A stretch of 64,000 bases of DNA from Methylobacterium sp. UNC378MF (GTDB lineage: Bacteria; Pseudomonadota; Alphaproteobacteria; Rhizobiales; Beijerinckiaceae): positions 62,001-126,000 of the forward strand of contig NZ_FMWU01000005.1 of assembly GCF_900103195.1 (NCBI RefSeq), in the 5' to 3' direction. The notes under the pieces were generated by a model, which saw nothing but the letters and a program-made list of their open reading frames with translations, searched no databases and was not told the origin of the DNA. Numbering within the stretch: the stretch's first letter is position 1; each line of letters opens with the position of its first letter. Both the position numbers and the translations under genes were made by a program. Below are positions 27,101 to 34,973 of this stretch, in pieces.

Positions 27101-27388
27101 ATCCGTCAGCCCGAGCACGTCGAGAGGCACGAACCACGCACCCGTGCGCCAGGCCTCGCGCCGGAGCTGTCCGACGAGGTGGGTCTTGCCGATCCCGGAT
27201 TGGCCGACGAGCACGCGGCCCAGGGCACGGTCGGCCGGCTGACGCGCCTTGCGGTGCAGATCGGCGACGATGTCCGGGACGAGCCGCTCGTTCGGGCCGC
27301 CGGTCGGCGTCGTATCGATCCAGATGCTGTCGAGCGTGCGCACCCAGTCGAAATCGACCCGGCGCAGGGCGTCGAGGGCATCGGTCAT
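24147..27388 (-). pseudogene. HerA-like double P-loop ATPase, frameshifted
   Basis: The gene of about 1080 codons starts at 27388 with 'MTDALDALRRVDFDW'. The N-terminal AAA module has Walker A GQSGIGKT (62-69) and runs to 'GMCWIMALSGPTLIA'. The frame then breaks; the continuation 'LDQIDGVIETGRLA' lies in another frame. One missing base near 26677 explains it ('ALSGPTLIA' then 'DQIDGVIE'). The C-terminal part is HerA/FtsK-like: 'IIAGSGSGKTVLLRRL', 'VIDPNNDLSRL', Walker B 'MLYVVDEAQTFLP' and 'IVATQVPRGIHNQVV'. HerA-type ATPases are ring motors that partner nucleases in repair and defence. It overlaps the gene before it by four bases and ends the three-gene operon. Function would need the frame to be intact. 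Confidence 0.75.
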
Positions 27389-28050
27389 GATTGGATCCAG
27401 AGGATATGGAAGGGTTCGCCCGCGGGGCTGAACGCCGCCTCGCGCTCGGCGGCATCGAGCGACTTGGGATCGCTGAACTGGCTCAGCCGCGCGGTCCTGT
27501 CGCCACGCAGGATCGCGGCAAGTCCAGCATCGACGGTCGCACGGTTGAGATCGCCGAGGTGGGTCCGGAGGGCGCTGAGGCGGACGGCCCTGGCCCTCTC
27601 TCCGCCGGTCAGGGCGAGATAGGCTGCCTCGATGCGCGCCCGAAGCTGTTTGGGTCCGGGCTTCCGCGGTCCCTTGGCAGCCGGCTTGCGCGCACGCGGG
27701 GCGCGCACCACCGATGCCGGCTCTTCGGGAGCGGTCCCAACGAGATCGGCGAGCGTCCGGCCTGTCGTGGCCAGATCGACCTGGAGACGTTCCAGCCAGT
27801 CCTGCAGCACCCGGAAGCCCGGCGGCAGGGGCTCGCGCATATGCGCACCCGCCCAGTTCCAGCCCCCGTCCGTGACGGTCAAGCGCAGCGAGCGCCCCTC
27901 CCGCACGGCCTCGAGGTAGCGGCCCGCGATCAGGGCTTCCCGATCTGCTTTATCGATGCGCGGCGTGATCGCGCTCTGCAGGGCGCTCCCATGCCGGCCG
28001 AGCAGGCACCACAAGATCAGCGCCTGCTTCGGCGTCGGCGTCACGCTCAT
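27385..28050 (-). CDS. Small middle protein of nuclease/HerA operon (winged-helix-like)
   Basis: 221 residues, not assigned to a family. The first 70 residues read like a winged helix ('TPKQALILWCLLGRHGSAL', then 'ADREALIAGRYLEAVREGR' and the wing 'SLRLTVTDGGWNWAG'). The middle is a basic linker ('RAPRARKPAAKGPRKPGPK'), and the last 80 residues are helical ('LRARIEAAYLALTGGERARA'). It lies four bases after the nuclease gene and overlaps the ATPase start (ATGA), so all three genes are translationally coupled. An adaptor or DNA-binding role for the ATPase-nuclease pair is inferred. Confidence 0.6.
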   Translation of the reverse strand: MSVTPTPKQALILWCLLGRHGSALQSAITPRIDKADREALIAGRYLEAVREGRSLRLTVTDGGWNWAGAHMREPLPPGFRVLQDWLERLQVDLATTGRTLADLVGTAPEEPASVVRAPRARKPAAKGPRKPGPKQLRARIEAAYLALTGGERARAVRLSALRTHLGDLNRATVDAGLAAILRGDRTARLSQFSDPKSLDAAEREAAFSPAGEPFHILWIQS

Positions 28051-28054
28051 CGAC

Positions 28055-28990
28055 TCAACCCTCCTGCGAACCGCGCCGGAGGCGGACGACGGTCCGGATC
28101 TTCTCGATCGCCAAGGGAAGGTCGGCCGCGACCTGTTCGTTGGTCAAGCGCAGGACGAGGTAGCCCGCCGTCAGCAACTCGTAGTCCCGGTGGCGATCGT
28201 TGCCGAACTTGGGTTCAGCCCGGTGCTCGGGTCCGTCGAGTTCGACGACGATGCGGTGCTCGCGGCAGAGCAGGTCGACGCGGGGCCTCGCACCCCAGGC
28301 GCCCACCGGCACGGGTGCATTGCAGACAAACAGGCCCCTGAGGTCGGCATCTTGTGCCAATGCGTCCGCGACCTGCCGCTCGACAACGCTCGCGTGGTGC
28401 GCCCCAATTGGCGCGATGAAGCGCGTAGCCGCCGCGCCTTCCGATCGGATGAACTCATAAGCGCCGTAGAGAATGCGATCATAGGGGGCGGTCTCGGGCG
28501 GCTCGACGGGCAGCGCTGCGACTACTACGGCGCCCTGCCGGGTGCACCATTCGAGGGCCTCGATCGCGGGGTGCGCGCGCGTTGCCGATGCTGGATCGAC
28601 CTCCCAGACCAGAACGATGCCGGCGGTATCGATCAATCGGGAGAGCCGGCGGAACTCGACGTCTCGCCCCATTTTGCGGAAGCGCGGCATCAGGCCGAGC
28701 TGGGCACGCTTAGATGCCGCCTTCAGCCATGGATCGGCGGTGACCGGGGTAAGAGGCGCACCGCGGCTGCTCCAACGCGGCCAGCTTTCGAGAGCCAACG
28801 CGGCGAGGTCGTCGAGAAGCCGGTCGATGAGCGCCTCGGCTGTGAGTTGGCCACCGCTTACGACCAGCAGCGCGCTACGCTCAGTTTCAGCTGAGATGAG
28901 GGCGCCGATGACGTCGCGGCCGACGCCAAGGACGACCATACGCTCGCCCTGGCTCAAGCCGGCAAGGCTCCGGCCTAGCTCGTCTGCCAT
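28055..28990 (-). CDS. DUF559/Vsr-like endonuclease, first gene of HerA operon
   Basis: About 311 residues from the ATG at 28990; a GTG at 29137 in the same frame would add 49, and neither start has a strong ribosome site. The C-terminus has a PD-(D/E)XK fold of the DUF559/very-short-patch type: 'RPRVDLLCREHRIVVELDGP', 'HRAEPKFGNDRHRDYELLTA', 'GYLVLRLTNEQV'. The N-terminal two thirds ('ERMVVLGVGRDVIGALISAE', 'LVVSGGQLTAEALIDRLLDD') are unrecognised and may be a sensor. It probably supplies DNA cleavage in the three-gene operon with the HerA-like motor. Confidence 0.65.
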   Translation of the reverse strand: MADELGRSLAGLSQGERMVVLGVGRDVIGALISAETERSALLVVSGGQLTAEALIDRLLDDLAALALESWPRWSSRGAPLTPVTADPWLKAASKRAQLGLMPRFRKMGRDVEFRRLSRLIDTAGIVLVWEVDPASATRAHPAIEALEWCTRQGAVVVAALPVEPPETAPYDRILYGAYEFIRSEGAAATRFIAPIGAHHASVVERQVADALAQDADLRGLFVCNAPVPVGAWGARPRVDLLCREHRIVVELDGPEHRAEPKFGNDRHRDYELLTAGYLVLRLTNEQVAADLPLAIEKIRTVVRLRRGSQEG

Positions 28991-29137
28991 GATCTGCGGC
29001 CGGGCCGCAGTGCCGAAGGGGAGGGGCGATAGCAAACAGAGACCGTGCTGCCGGCTCGCCGCAGACGCCTGGGCATCATGCAGCCTTTCGTTGGACCTAT
29101 TCAGCACAAGCTGGTTGGTCCTGGCTACAGCCTTCAC

Positions 29138-29444
29138 ACCTTCAGGTTGTCGCGCTCGGAAATAGGCGTCCGCGGCCAGCGACGAGGCCGAGCTCGAAGT
29201 GAGCTACGGGCTTAAGTGGCACCTGCTCTGCGTCGTCAAAACGCACGCGCCGGCCCGCCTACCAATCACGAGGTGCATCCCGATTTAGGGTTTCTGGATG
29301 ATGGGCGGCGATTCGGTTTTCCACCGCCCCTACGGCCGCCGCGCTATTTCTCGGCTTTCCCCTACAAAGCGAGAACCACAAAGAAACTACAAAGTGCCTA
29401 GCAGATGCCAATCTAACTAATTGCTTTTACGGCATAAAATCTGC
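29138..29444. other. Gene-free interval at the tRNA/island junction
   Basis: About 300 bases between the nuclease gene and the 3' end of tRNA-Ser with no convincing gene. It holds repeated CTACAAA-like words (about 29363-29395) and an inverted repeat next to the tRNA. This is where an integrase and attachment site would be expected; no integrase frame is seen. Confidence 0.5.
29401..29444. repeat. Imperfect inverted repeat abutting tRNA-Ser 3' end
   Basis: GCAGAT-GCC (29401-29409) pairs with GGC-ATAAA-ATCTGC (29431-29444), ending one base before the CCA end of the tRNA gene. It may be the tRNA terminator or an attachment-site arm. Confidence 0.4.
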
Positions 29445-29536
29445 TGGCGGAGACGGAGGGATTCGAACCCTCGATACCCATTTCTGGGTATGCTCATTTA
29501 GCAAACGAGTGCCTTCAGCCGCTCGGCCACGTCTCC
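29445..29536 (-). tRNA. tRNA-Ser (anticodon GCU)
   Basis: 92 nucleotides on the minus strand with acceptor arms GGAGACG (5') and CGTCTCC (3'), discriminator G and an encoded CCA. The anticodon loop TTGCTAA, between CTCGT and ATGAG, gives anticodon GCU (serine codons AGC/AGU). A long variable arm built from ATACCCA and TGGGTAT is typical of class II serine tRNAs. The T-arm has GGTTCGAATCC. The 3' end points to the accessory region on the left, the usual orientation for a tRNA used as an island insertion site. Confidence 0.95.
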
Positions 29537-29548
29537 GGCGCTCTGGCT

Positions 29549-30409
29549 CTAGAAGGTCGGATCCGGCGGGTCAACCCGATCCTGGCGGGTGGCGGCCGCG
29601 CGGCGGCGCTCGACATGCTTGGCGACGCGCAGATGCCGCGAGATCGCGTAGTTCATCGCCGTCAGGAAGCCGTAGGTACCGCGCACGAAATGGCGGCGGC
29701 CGAGATACGCCTTCAGGAAATTGCCCGGCAGCTCAACGAACACCCGCCAAGTCGGAATCACCACGCCCCGCATCTCCAGGTCGTCCGCCTGCTGGTCGGA
29801 GTAGCGGTTCAGCTTGTCGAGCTGGTCGCCGAGCGAGCGCACCGAGAAATGGTGGATCATGCCCCTGAGCCGCCCCGGATTCACTCCGGGTTCCAGCGCC
29901 ACCCGGTCGTGGACCGGCGAGGCGGAGTAGCGGCCCCGGTCCTTCCGGTAGAGCCGGACCGGCGTCAGCGTATAGGCGAGCGGGTGAGGGCGGCCCTCGC
30001 CGGGAAAGATCTCCGCGATGCCGATCCGCCATGCCGGCCGGCGCGGCTCGCCCCCGGCCCAGAGGGCCCGGATTTCCCGGACGAGATCCTCCGGCACCAC
30101 CTCGTCGGCGTCCAGGTTCAGGAGCCAGACGTGCCGGCACTGATCCTCGGCGAAGCGCTTCTGCGGGCCGTAGCCCGGCCACGGATTGTGCAGCACCCGC
30201 GCGCCGAGCGATTCTGCGAGGGCCTGCGTGCCGTCGGTGGAGCCCGAATCGACCACCACGAGGTCGTCCGTCAGGTCGCGAACGGCCCGGATCGTCGCGC
30301 CGATCCGGTCCGCCTCGTTGTGGGCGATGATGAAGACCGACAGCGGCAGGCACTCGCCGGATCCGGCTGCCGACGCGGATGCGGAACTGCCCGCGGGAGC
30401 GCGGCTCAC
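29549..30409 (-). CDS. Glycosyltransferase family 2, WaaE-like
   Basis: 286 residues. A GT-A family 2 domain opens 'LSVFIIAHNEADRIGATIRA', with 'VVVDSGSTDGTQALAE' and the metal-binding 'LLNLDADEV'. The C-terminal 'LNRYSDQQADDLEMRG' region is typical of WaaE/KdtX-type lipopolysaccharide-core glycosyltransferases. It probably adds a sugar to the LPS core at the inner membrane. Its start overlaps the end of lysA by four bases, so the two are in one transcript, although their functions are unrelated. Confidence 0.8.
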   Translation of the reverse strand: MSRAPAGSSASASAAGSGECLPLSVFIIAHNEADRIGATIRAVRDLTDDLVVVDSGSTDGTQALAESLGARVLHNPWPGYGPQKRFAEDQCRHVWLLNLDADEVVPEDLVREIRALWAGGEPRRPAWRIGIAEIFPGEGRPHPLAYTLTPVRLYRKDRGRYSASPVHDRVALEPGVNPGRLRGMIHHFSVRSLGDQLDKLNRYSDQQADDLEMRGVVIPTWRVFVELPGNFLKAYLGRRHFVRGTYGFLTAMNYAISRHLRVAKHVERRRAAATRQDRVDPPDPTF

Positions 30410-31674
30410 GCCAGCCAGTCCGGCACCCGGTCCAGGGCGATCAGCGCGTCGACGTCGAGGCGCGGACGCACCACCGCTGCCCGGTCCCCCCTTACCAGAA
30501 CCTCCGGCACCAGGGGACGCGTGTTGTAGGTGCAGGACTGCACCGCGCCGTAGGCGCCGGCGCTCATCACGGCGATCAGGTCGCCGGCCGCTACCGTCGG
30601 CATCTCGCGGTTGAGGGCGAGATAGTCGCCGCTCTCGCAGACCGGGCCGACCACGTCGGCGACGAGGCGCGGCGTCTCGGGGCCCGGCTCGATGACCGGG
30701 CGCAGGCCGTGATAGGCCTCGTACAGGGTCGGTCGGATCAGGTCGTTCATCGCCGCGTCGACGATCACGAAGGTGCGCCCCTCGCTGTGCTTCACGTAAA
30801 GCACCCGCGTCACCAGGATCCCGGCATTGCCGACGATCATCCGGCCGATCTCGAAGACCGGCCGCAGGCCAAGGGGAGCGAAATGCGGCCGCAGGGTCGC
30901 CGCCAGCGCGGCCGGATCCGGAGGCGGCGCGTTGTCGTCGCGGTAGGGGATCCCGAGGCCGCCGCCGAAATCGATGTGGCGCAGGGGGTGGCCGGCCGCC
31001 ATCAGCTCCCGGGCGAGGCCGGCCAGCAGCCGGGCCGCGTCGGCGAAAGGCGCCAGGTCGGTGATCTGGCTGCCGATATGCATGTCGACGCCGTGCACCG
31101 CGATCCCCGGCAGGGCGGCCGCGGCGGCGTAGACCGCCGGCGCCCGGGTGATCGGGATGCCGAACTTGTTCTCGTACTTGCCGGTGGAGATCTTGGCATG
31201 CGTGCCGGCATCAACATCGGGGTTCACCCGGATCGAGACCGGGGCCTTGAGCCCGAGGCCCATAGCCACCTCGGACAGGACCGCGAGTTCGGGCTCGCTC
31301 TCGACGTTGAAGCAGAAGATGCCGGCCTTGAGCGCGGCCTCCATCTCGGCGCGGGACTTACCCACGCCCGAGAACACGATCTTGCCGGGGTCCACCCCGG
31401 CCGCCAGTGCCCGATGCAGCTCGCCCCCCGAGACGATGTCCATGCCGGCGCCCCGGGCCGCGAGGGTGCGCAGCACGGCCTGGTTCGAATTCGCCTTCAT
31501 GGCGAAGCAGACCAGCGCGTCATCGGCCGCGAAGGCCTCCGCGAAGACGCGGTAATGCCGCTCCAGGGTGGCGGTGCTGTAACAGTAGAACGGCGTTCCG
31601 ACCTCCGCGGCGAGACCGGTCAGGTCAACATCCTCGGCGTGCAGGCGGCCGTCGCGATAGTGGAAATGGTGCAT
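30406..31674 (-). CDS. lysA: Diaminopimelate decarboxylase
   Basis: 422 residues, standard length. An alanine-racemase-like barrel carries the PLP lysine in 'LVCFAMKANSNQAVL', the glycine-rich 'HIGSQITDLAPF' and 'DFGGGLGIPY', and the C-terminal beta domain supplies the second active-site part ('GPVCESGDYLA', with the catalytic Cys). It makes L-lysine from meso-diaminopimelate in the last step of lysine synthesis. The frame is open upstream, but 'MHHFHYRDGRLHAEDVDL' is the normal start. The gene downstream of an lptM-type lipoprotein gene is the usual alphaproteobacterial arrangement. Confidence 0.95.
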   Translation of the reverse strand: MHHFHYRDGRLHAEDVDLTGLAAEVGTPFYCYSTATLERHYRVFAEAFAADDALVCFAMKANSNQAVLRTLAARGAGMDIVSGGELHRALAAGVDPGKIVFSGVGKSRAEMEAALKAGIFCFNVESEPELAVLSEVAMGLGLKAPVSIRVNPDVDAGTHAKISTGKYENKFGIPITRAPAVYAAAAALPGIAVHGVDMHIGSQITDLAPFADAARLLAGLARELMAAGHPLRHIDFGGGLGIPYRDDNAPPPDPAALAATLRPHFAPLGLRPVFEIGRMIVGNAGILVTRVLYVKHSEGRTFVIVDAAMNDLIRPTLYEAYHGLRPVIEPGPETPRLVADVVGPVCESGDYLALNREMPTVAAGDLIAVMSAGAYGAVQSCTYNTRPLVPEVLVRGDRAAVVRPRLDVDALIALDRVPDWLA

Positions 31675-31843
31675 CTCGGCCGTGTCTCGTCGGCGCGCCG
31701 GAGCGCGGCCTGTTTCCCGTGAAACATTCCGCCGCAGGCCGGAGGAGCCTACGCTCAAGGCCGGATCCGACCGGGTCACTGGCGCGGGGGGGCACCAGGA
31801 CGGCGTGCCGGCGGCGCTCGCGCGCGGTGCCGGCCTCAGCCCT

Positions 31844-32188
31844 CTACAGCAGCGGATCCAGAATGAAAGGCTCCTTCGGCACACGGTAGCCCCGCCGCGC
31901 GCCGCGACTGGTCTCCACCGGCGCCTCGGTGCCGCCGGGCGGCACCGCCGCCACGGAGAGTTCGTCGCCGGCACGCACCGAGGCCGCATCCGGCTCCGGG
32001 GCGCCGCCGCCGAGCCCGATGGAGACCGGCAGCGTCCGCCGCCCGGTCGCCGCGTCCGGGCCGGTTTGCGCGGCGGCCGGTGCCGCCGTCTGCGGCGGTT
32101 CCAGGGCGCCCCGCCGCCCGCAGGCGGAGACCGCCAGGGCCACGAGGCCGGACAAGGCGAGGAGTTTCAGGGCGGGTTTCGACAACAT
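31844..32188 (-). CDS. lptM: LptM-like small lipoprotein
   Basis: About 114 residues. A signal peptide ends in the lipobox 'LAVSAC' with the signature 'CGRRGALEPP' straight after it, as in LptM (formerly YifL), a lipoprotein that assists the LptD outer-membrane LPS translocon. A Pro/Ala-rich linker and the end 'RGYRVPKEPFILDPLL' follow, which is common in alphaproteobacterial members. Start at 32188 (MLSKPALKLLAL) rather than the longer frame. It lies upstream of lysA; the argH gene that often precedes it is not here. Confidence 0.8.
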   Translation of the reverse strand: MLSKPALKLLALSGLVALAVSACGRRGALEPPQTAAPAAAQTGPDAATGRRTLPVSIGLGGGAPEPDAASVRAGDELSVAAVPPGGTEAPVETSRGARRGYRVPKEPFILDPLL

Positions 32189-32328
32189 CGCGCGAAGGTC
32201 CGGCGGGCTCGGCACCGGCACGCGAGGGCCGGCGGGAGCGCTACCTTAGCCGTTGCCGCGCTCCGGCGCGAGCGCGCGTCCGCCACAGGCCGCTTGGCCC
32301 TCGGCCTGCGGGCTCTCGCCCGGAGCCG

Positions 32329-32631
32329 TCAGCCGCGCCGCTCCCGGGCGCCCTGCGAGCCCTGACGGTTCTTGGCGGGGGCGTTCTGCTCCTGCTCGGC
32401 CTCGTAGGCGTCGATCGCCCGGCGGCAGTTCTCGCTGAGCTTCTTCCAGTTCTTCTGGAAGCACGCATCGGTGGCCGGATCGTCGGGGGCCAGATTGCCG
32501 CAGTAGGTCAGATAATCGCCGGTGCAGTACTTCTTCAGAGTCTCGTTGCCGCGCTTCGTCTGCTGCGCCGCTGCCGGCAGCGTCAGGACAACGGCCGTCG
32601 CGACGGCGAGGACGATCGGCTTCAGGCGCAT
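32329..32631 (-). CDS. Small Cys-rich secreted protein
   Basis: About 100 residues with a signal peptide ('IVLAVATAVVLTLPAAAQQ') and a single cysteine-rich unit: 'LKKYCTGDYLTYCGNL', 'ACFQKNWKKLSENCRRAI'. The spacing resembles the cysteine-rich repeat found in GLG1-like and bacterial secreted proteins. Probably periplasmic with two disulfides. Function unknown. The start at 32631 is chosen over an ATG five codons earlier because it gives a cleaner signal peptide. Confidence 0.7.
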   Translation of the reverse strand: MRLKPIVLAVATAVVLTLPAAAQQTKRGNETLKKYCTGDYLTYCGNLAPDDPATDACFQKNWKKLSENCRRAIDAYEAEQEQNAPAKNRQGSQGARERRG

Positions 32632-32775
32632 GGCTATCCGTACCATCTATCGAAGTTGTGAATGCAGAACGCGTCGGCGTTGCGATGATGCCTTTGCGTG
32701 GTCGAAACAAGGCAGTCGTCGCAGGTTTTCAGTTCCGTTTCGGCGGCCAAAAGCCCGTCTCGGAGGCGGATCCGC

Positions 32776-33501
32776 TCACACGCGCTCGGGCTGCGGCATG
32801 GGCGCGGCGGCGCGTGGCATCCGGCCTGGACTTGCGAGGGCGTCGGCGACCTCGACGATTCGCCGGCGCAGATCGGCGTTCTCGCGCTCGATGCCGGCCT
32901 GCCGGTCCGGCTGCCGGTCGGCCAGAGCCAGAGCCAGAGCCTCCTCGGCCGCCTTCAGGCTCGCGCGCAGATCGTCGCGTTCGGCTGCCAGCGTTGCAGC
33001 GTCCGGGGTCGTGGCGTCCGGGGTCGCCGCCGGGGCAGCAGCCTGCCGAAGCGCCAGGAGGCTGTCGAGCAGGTCGGCATGGGCATCTTCGAGAGTCTGG
33101 AGGGTGGCCAGGCTCGCGCTTCCGTCCTCGCGGGCAGCCGCCAATTCGGCCTCGAGCTCCCGGGCCTTGGACTGGACCTGAGCGATCTCGGCATCGCGGG
33201 CCGCGACGTCGCGCGCCAGGGCGGCGACCCGCATCGTCCCGGCCCCGATCGCCGCCATATCGGCCTGCCGCCGCGCCTCGACGGTCTCGACCCGGCGCTC
33301 CAGGCGGCGCTGCTGAACGGCGAATTGCGCGCGCAGGAAATCGCGTTCCGCGGCGATCTCGGCCGGCGACAGGGGCAGGCGCGCCTCGGCCCGGCGCCGC
33401 TCCAGGCGCGCGGCACGCGCGTTCAGGGCCGGCAGCAGCAGGAGGCCGCACAGGCTCGCCGCCAGGAAACCCAGCGCGAAGATCATCACCGTTTCGATCA
33501 C
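32776..33501 (-). CDS. Membrane-anchored coiled-coil protein
   Basis: 241 residues. One N-terminal membrane helix ('MIFALGFLAASLCGLLLLPA') is followed by a long, charged coiled coil (about residues 30-125 and 165-220, rich in Ala, Glu and Arg) with a Pro/Ala/Thr linker between. Short and similar proteins occur widely in Hyphomicrobiales without a known role; an envelope-scaffold function is possible. No catalytic motif. Start at 33501 is supported by the membrane helix at the N-terminus. Confidence 0.65.
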   Translation of the reverse strand: MIETVMIFALGFLAASLCGLLLLPALNARAARLERRRAEARLPLSPAEIAAERDFLRAQFAVQQRRLERRVETVEARRQADMAAIGAGTMRVAALARDVAARDAEIAQVQSKARELEAELAAAREDGSASLATLQTLEDAHADLLDSLLALRQAAAPAATPDATTPDAATLAAERDDLRASLKAAEEALALALADRQPDRQAGIERENADLRRRIVEVADALASPGRMPRAAAPMPQPERV

Positions 33502-33612
33502 GAGGGTGCAGCCCGCGCATCCGGCCGGAAGACCCGACCCAGTCCCATTCTAGCCCAGGTTGGCCGCGGGGGTGAAATCCTGCGGCACCCGTCAATCAGA
33601 ACGCGTTCCGGA

Positions 33613-34233
33613 TCAGAACGGGTTCCAGGTCGGCTCACGGGTGAACTTCAGATAGCCGACATTGATCCCGAGGCGCGCACCGACGCCGCTGCGGATCGGC
33701 ACGACGATGATCCGGTCGTTGACCACCGCGGTCATCCCGAAACCGCCCACGAGATAGGCCGAGCCGTCGACGCCGGCGAAGCGGCGGTACAGGTCGCGCA
33801 CGTTGGGCAGGTTGTAGACCAGCATCATGGTGCGGGCGCCGTCGCCGCCGACGTCGAAGCCGAGGGACGGGCCCTGCCAGTAGATGCGCCGCTTGCCGGC
33901 ATTGCGGGTGTAGAGGGTGCCCTCGCCGTAGCGGACGCCCGCCACCACGGCGCCGCCGCCCTCCTGGCCGAGGATGTAGCCGTTGGGCTCGCCCCAGCGC
34001 CGGCCCGCCTCCTCGACGGTGAGCGCGAGGCCGCGCGACACGGTGCCGAAGAACCGGTGGCCCGATTCCACGATCTCGCCGGGTCGGAAGGTCTCGGGCG
34101 TGTCGAGATCCTCGCCCGCCGCCAGGGCCATCCCTGCGGTGCCAAGGCTGGCGAGGGGGGAACCCAGCGCCAGACCGAGGCCCGCGCGCAGGAGGGTGCG
34201 GCGGTCGGTGCCGCGATCGTCTCGTGCCGTCAT
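33613..34233 (-). CDS. eipA: EipA-like envelope protein (DUF1134)
   Basis: About 206 residues. A twin-arginine-like leader ('DRRTLLRAGLGLALG') and a beta-rich DUF1134 domain are visible: 'SGHRFFGTVSRGLALTVEEA', 'WGEPNGYILGQEGGGAVVAG', 'GFDVGGDGARTMMLVYNL', 'SAYLVGGFGMTAV'. DUF1134 members such as Brucella EipA are periplasmic proteins needed for cell-envelope integrity. The frame extends upstream, but 'MTARDD' at 34233 directly before the leader is preferred. Its divergent neighbour is the YHS-like gene. Confidence 0.85.
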   Translation of the reverse strand: MTARDDRGTDRRTLLRAGLGLALGSPLASLGTAGMALAAGEDLDTPETFRPGEIVESGHRFFGTVSRGLALTVEEAGRRWGEPNGYILGQEGGGAVVAGVRYGEGTLYTRNAGKRRIYWQGPSLGFDVGGDGARTMMLVYNLPNVRDLYRRFAGVDGSAYLVGGFGMTAVVNDRIIVVPIRSGVGARLGINVGYLKFTREPTWNPF

Positions 34234-34400
34234 CGTTGCTTCCTCGCCCGGTTCGATTAACGGTTCGTGCGATGGACCTGTGCCGCGCTCGTCCCGCCGC
34301 GTCGGCGGCCCGAACCGGACAGGGCACCGCCATCCATCCGGTCCCTCGTCCTGCGGACCCGGGTGGATGAGTCGGACCAGCTTCTGAGGGAATCCGCAAG

Positions 34401-34973
34401 ATGTGGTTAACGCGCCCTGAACCCGCATCCGGCGCGGCGCGTGGACCGCGGCCGGGGCGCGCGATCATGACGGGTGCGGCACTGGTGACGACGCTGGCGG
34501 CCATGCTGGCCCCTTGGCTGGCCCCTTGGCCGGGGGGCGGCTCCGGCCTCGCAGCGGCTGAGGTCGCTCTGCCGTCCCGGACGCGGATCGAGCTTCTGAC
34601 GCTCAACGGCTTCGATCCGGTCAGCTACTTCCTGGAGGGCGGGCCGGAGGCCGGGACGGCGCGGTTCGAGCTGTCCTGGGACGGCCGGGTCTGGCGCTTC
34701 TCCAGTGGTGCCAACCGCGAGGCCTTCCGGGACGATCCGCCGGCCTACGCCCCGCGCCTCGGCGGTTACGATGCCGCCGGGATCCTGGAGGGCCGGCTGG
34801 TGGATGCCGATCCGCTGGTCTTCGCAGTGATCGGCGAGCGCCTCTACCTGTTCCGGAATTCCGAACGGCGGGCCCGGTTCCTGGCGGAGCCCGGACTGGC
34901 CCGGCAGGCCGAGGCGGCCTGGCCGGGCCTGCGGGCCCTGCAGGACGTCCCGCCTACCGATGCGCCGCGCTGA
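34401..34973 (+). CDS. Secreted YHS-domain-like protein
   Basis: 190 residues. After a hydrophobic leader ('GAALVTTLAAMLAPWLAPWP') there is a YHS-like fold: 'LNGFDPVSYFLEGGPEAGTA', 'LSWDGRVWRFSSGANREAF', 'YAPRLGGYDAAG' and 'FLAEPGLARQAEAAWPGL'. YHS proteins in this context are periplasmic and may bind a metal, but the role is unknown. A second possible start lies at residue 23 (MTGAALV), close to the leader. Its 3' end overlaps the convergent cysQ gene by 20 bases. Confidence 0.65.
   Translation: MWLTRPEPASGAARGPRPGRAIMTGAALVTTLAAMLAPWLAPWPGGGSGLAAAEVALPSRTRIELLTLNGFDPVSYFLEGGPEAGTARFELSWDGRVWRFSSGANREAFRDDPPAYAPRLGGYDAAGILEGRLVDADPLVFAVIGERLYLFRNSERRARFLAEPGLARQAEAAWPGLRALQDVPPTDAPR

Noticed and set aside
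24147..27455. Single uninterrupted 1102-residue ATPase
   Set aside because: The first 240 residues of that frame are Arg/Pro-rich nonsense, while the true N-terminus with Walker A is in another frame, so a frameshift is the better reading.
29138..29444. Integrase beside the tRNA
   Set aside because: Looked for an R-H-R-Y type frame on both strands; none present.
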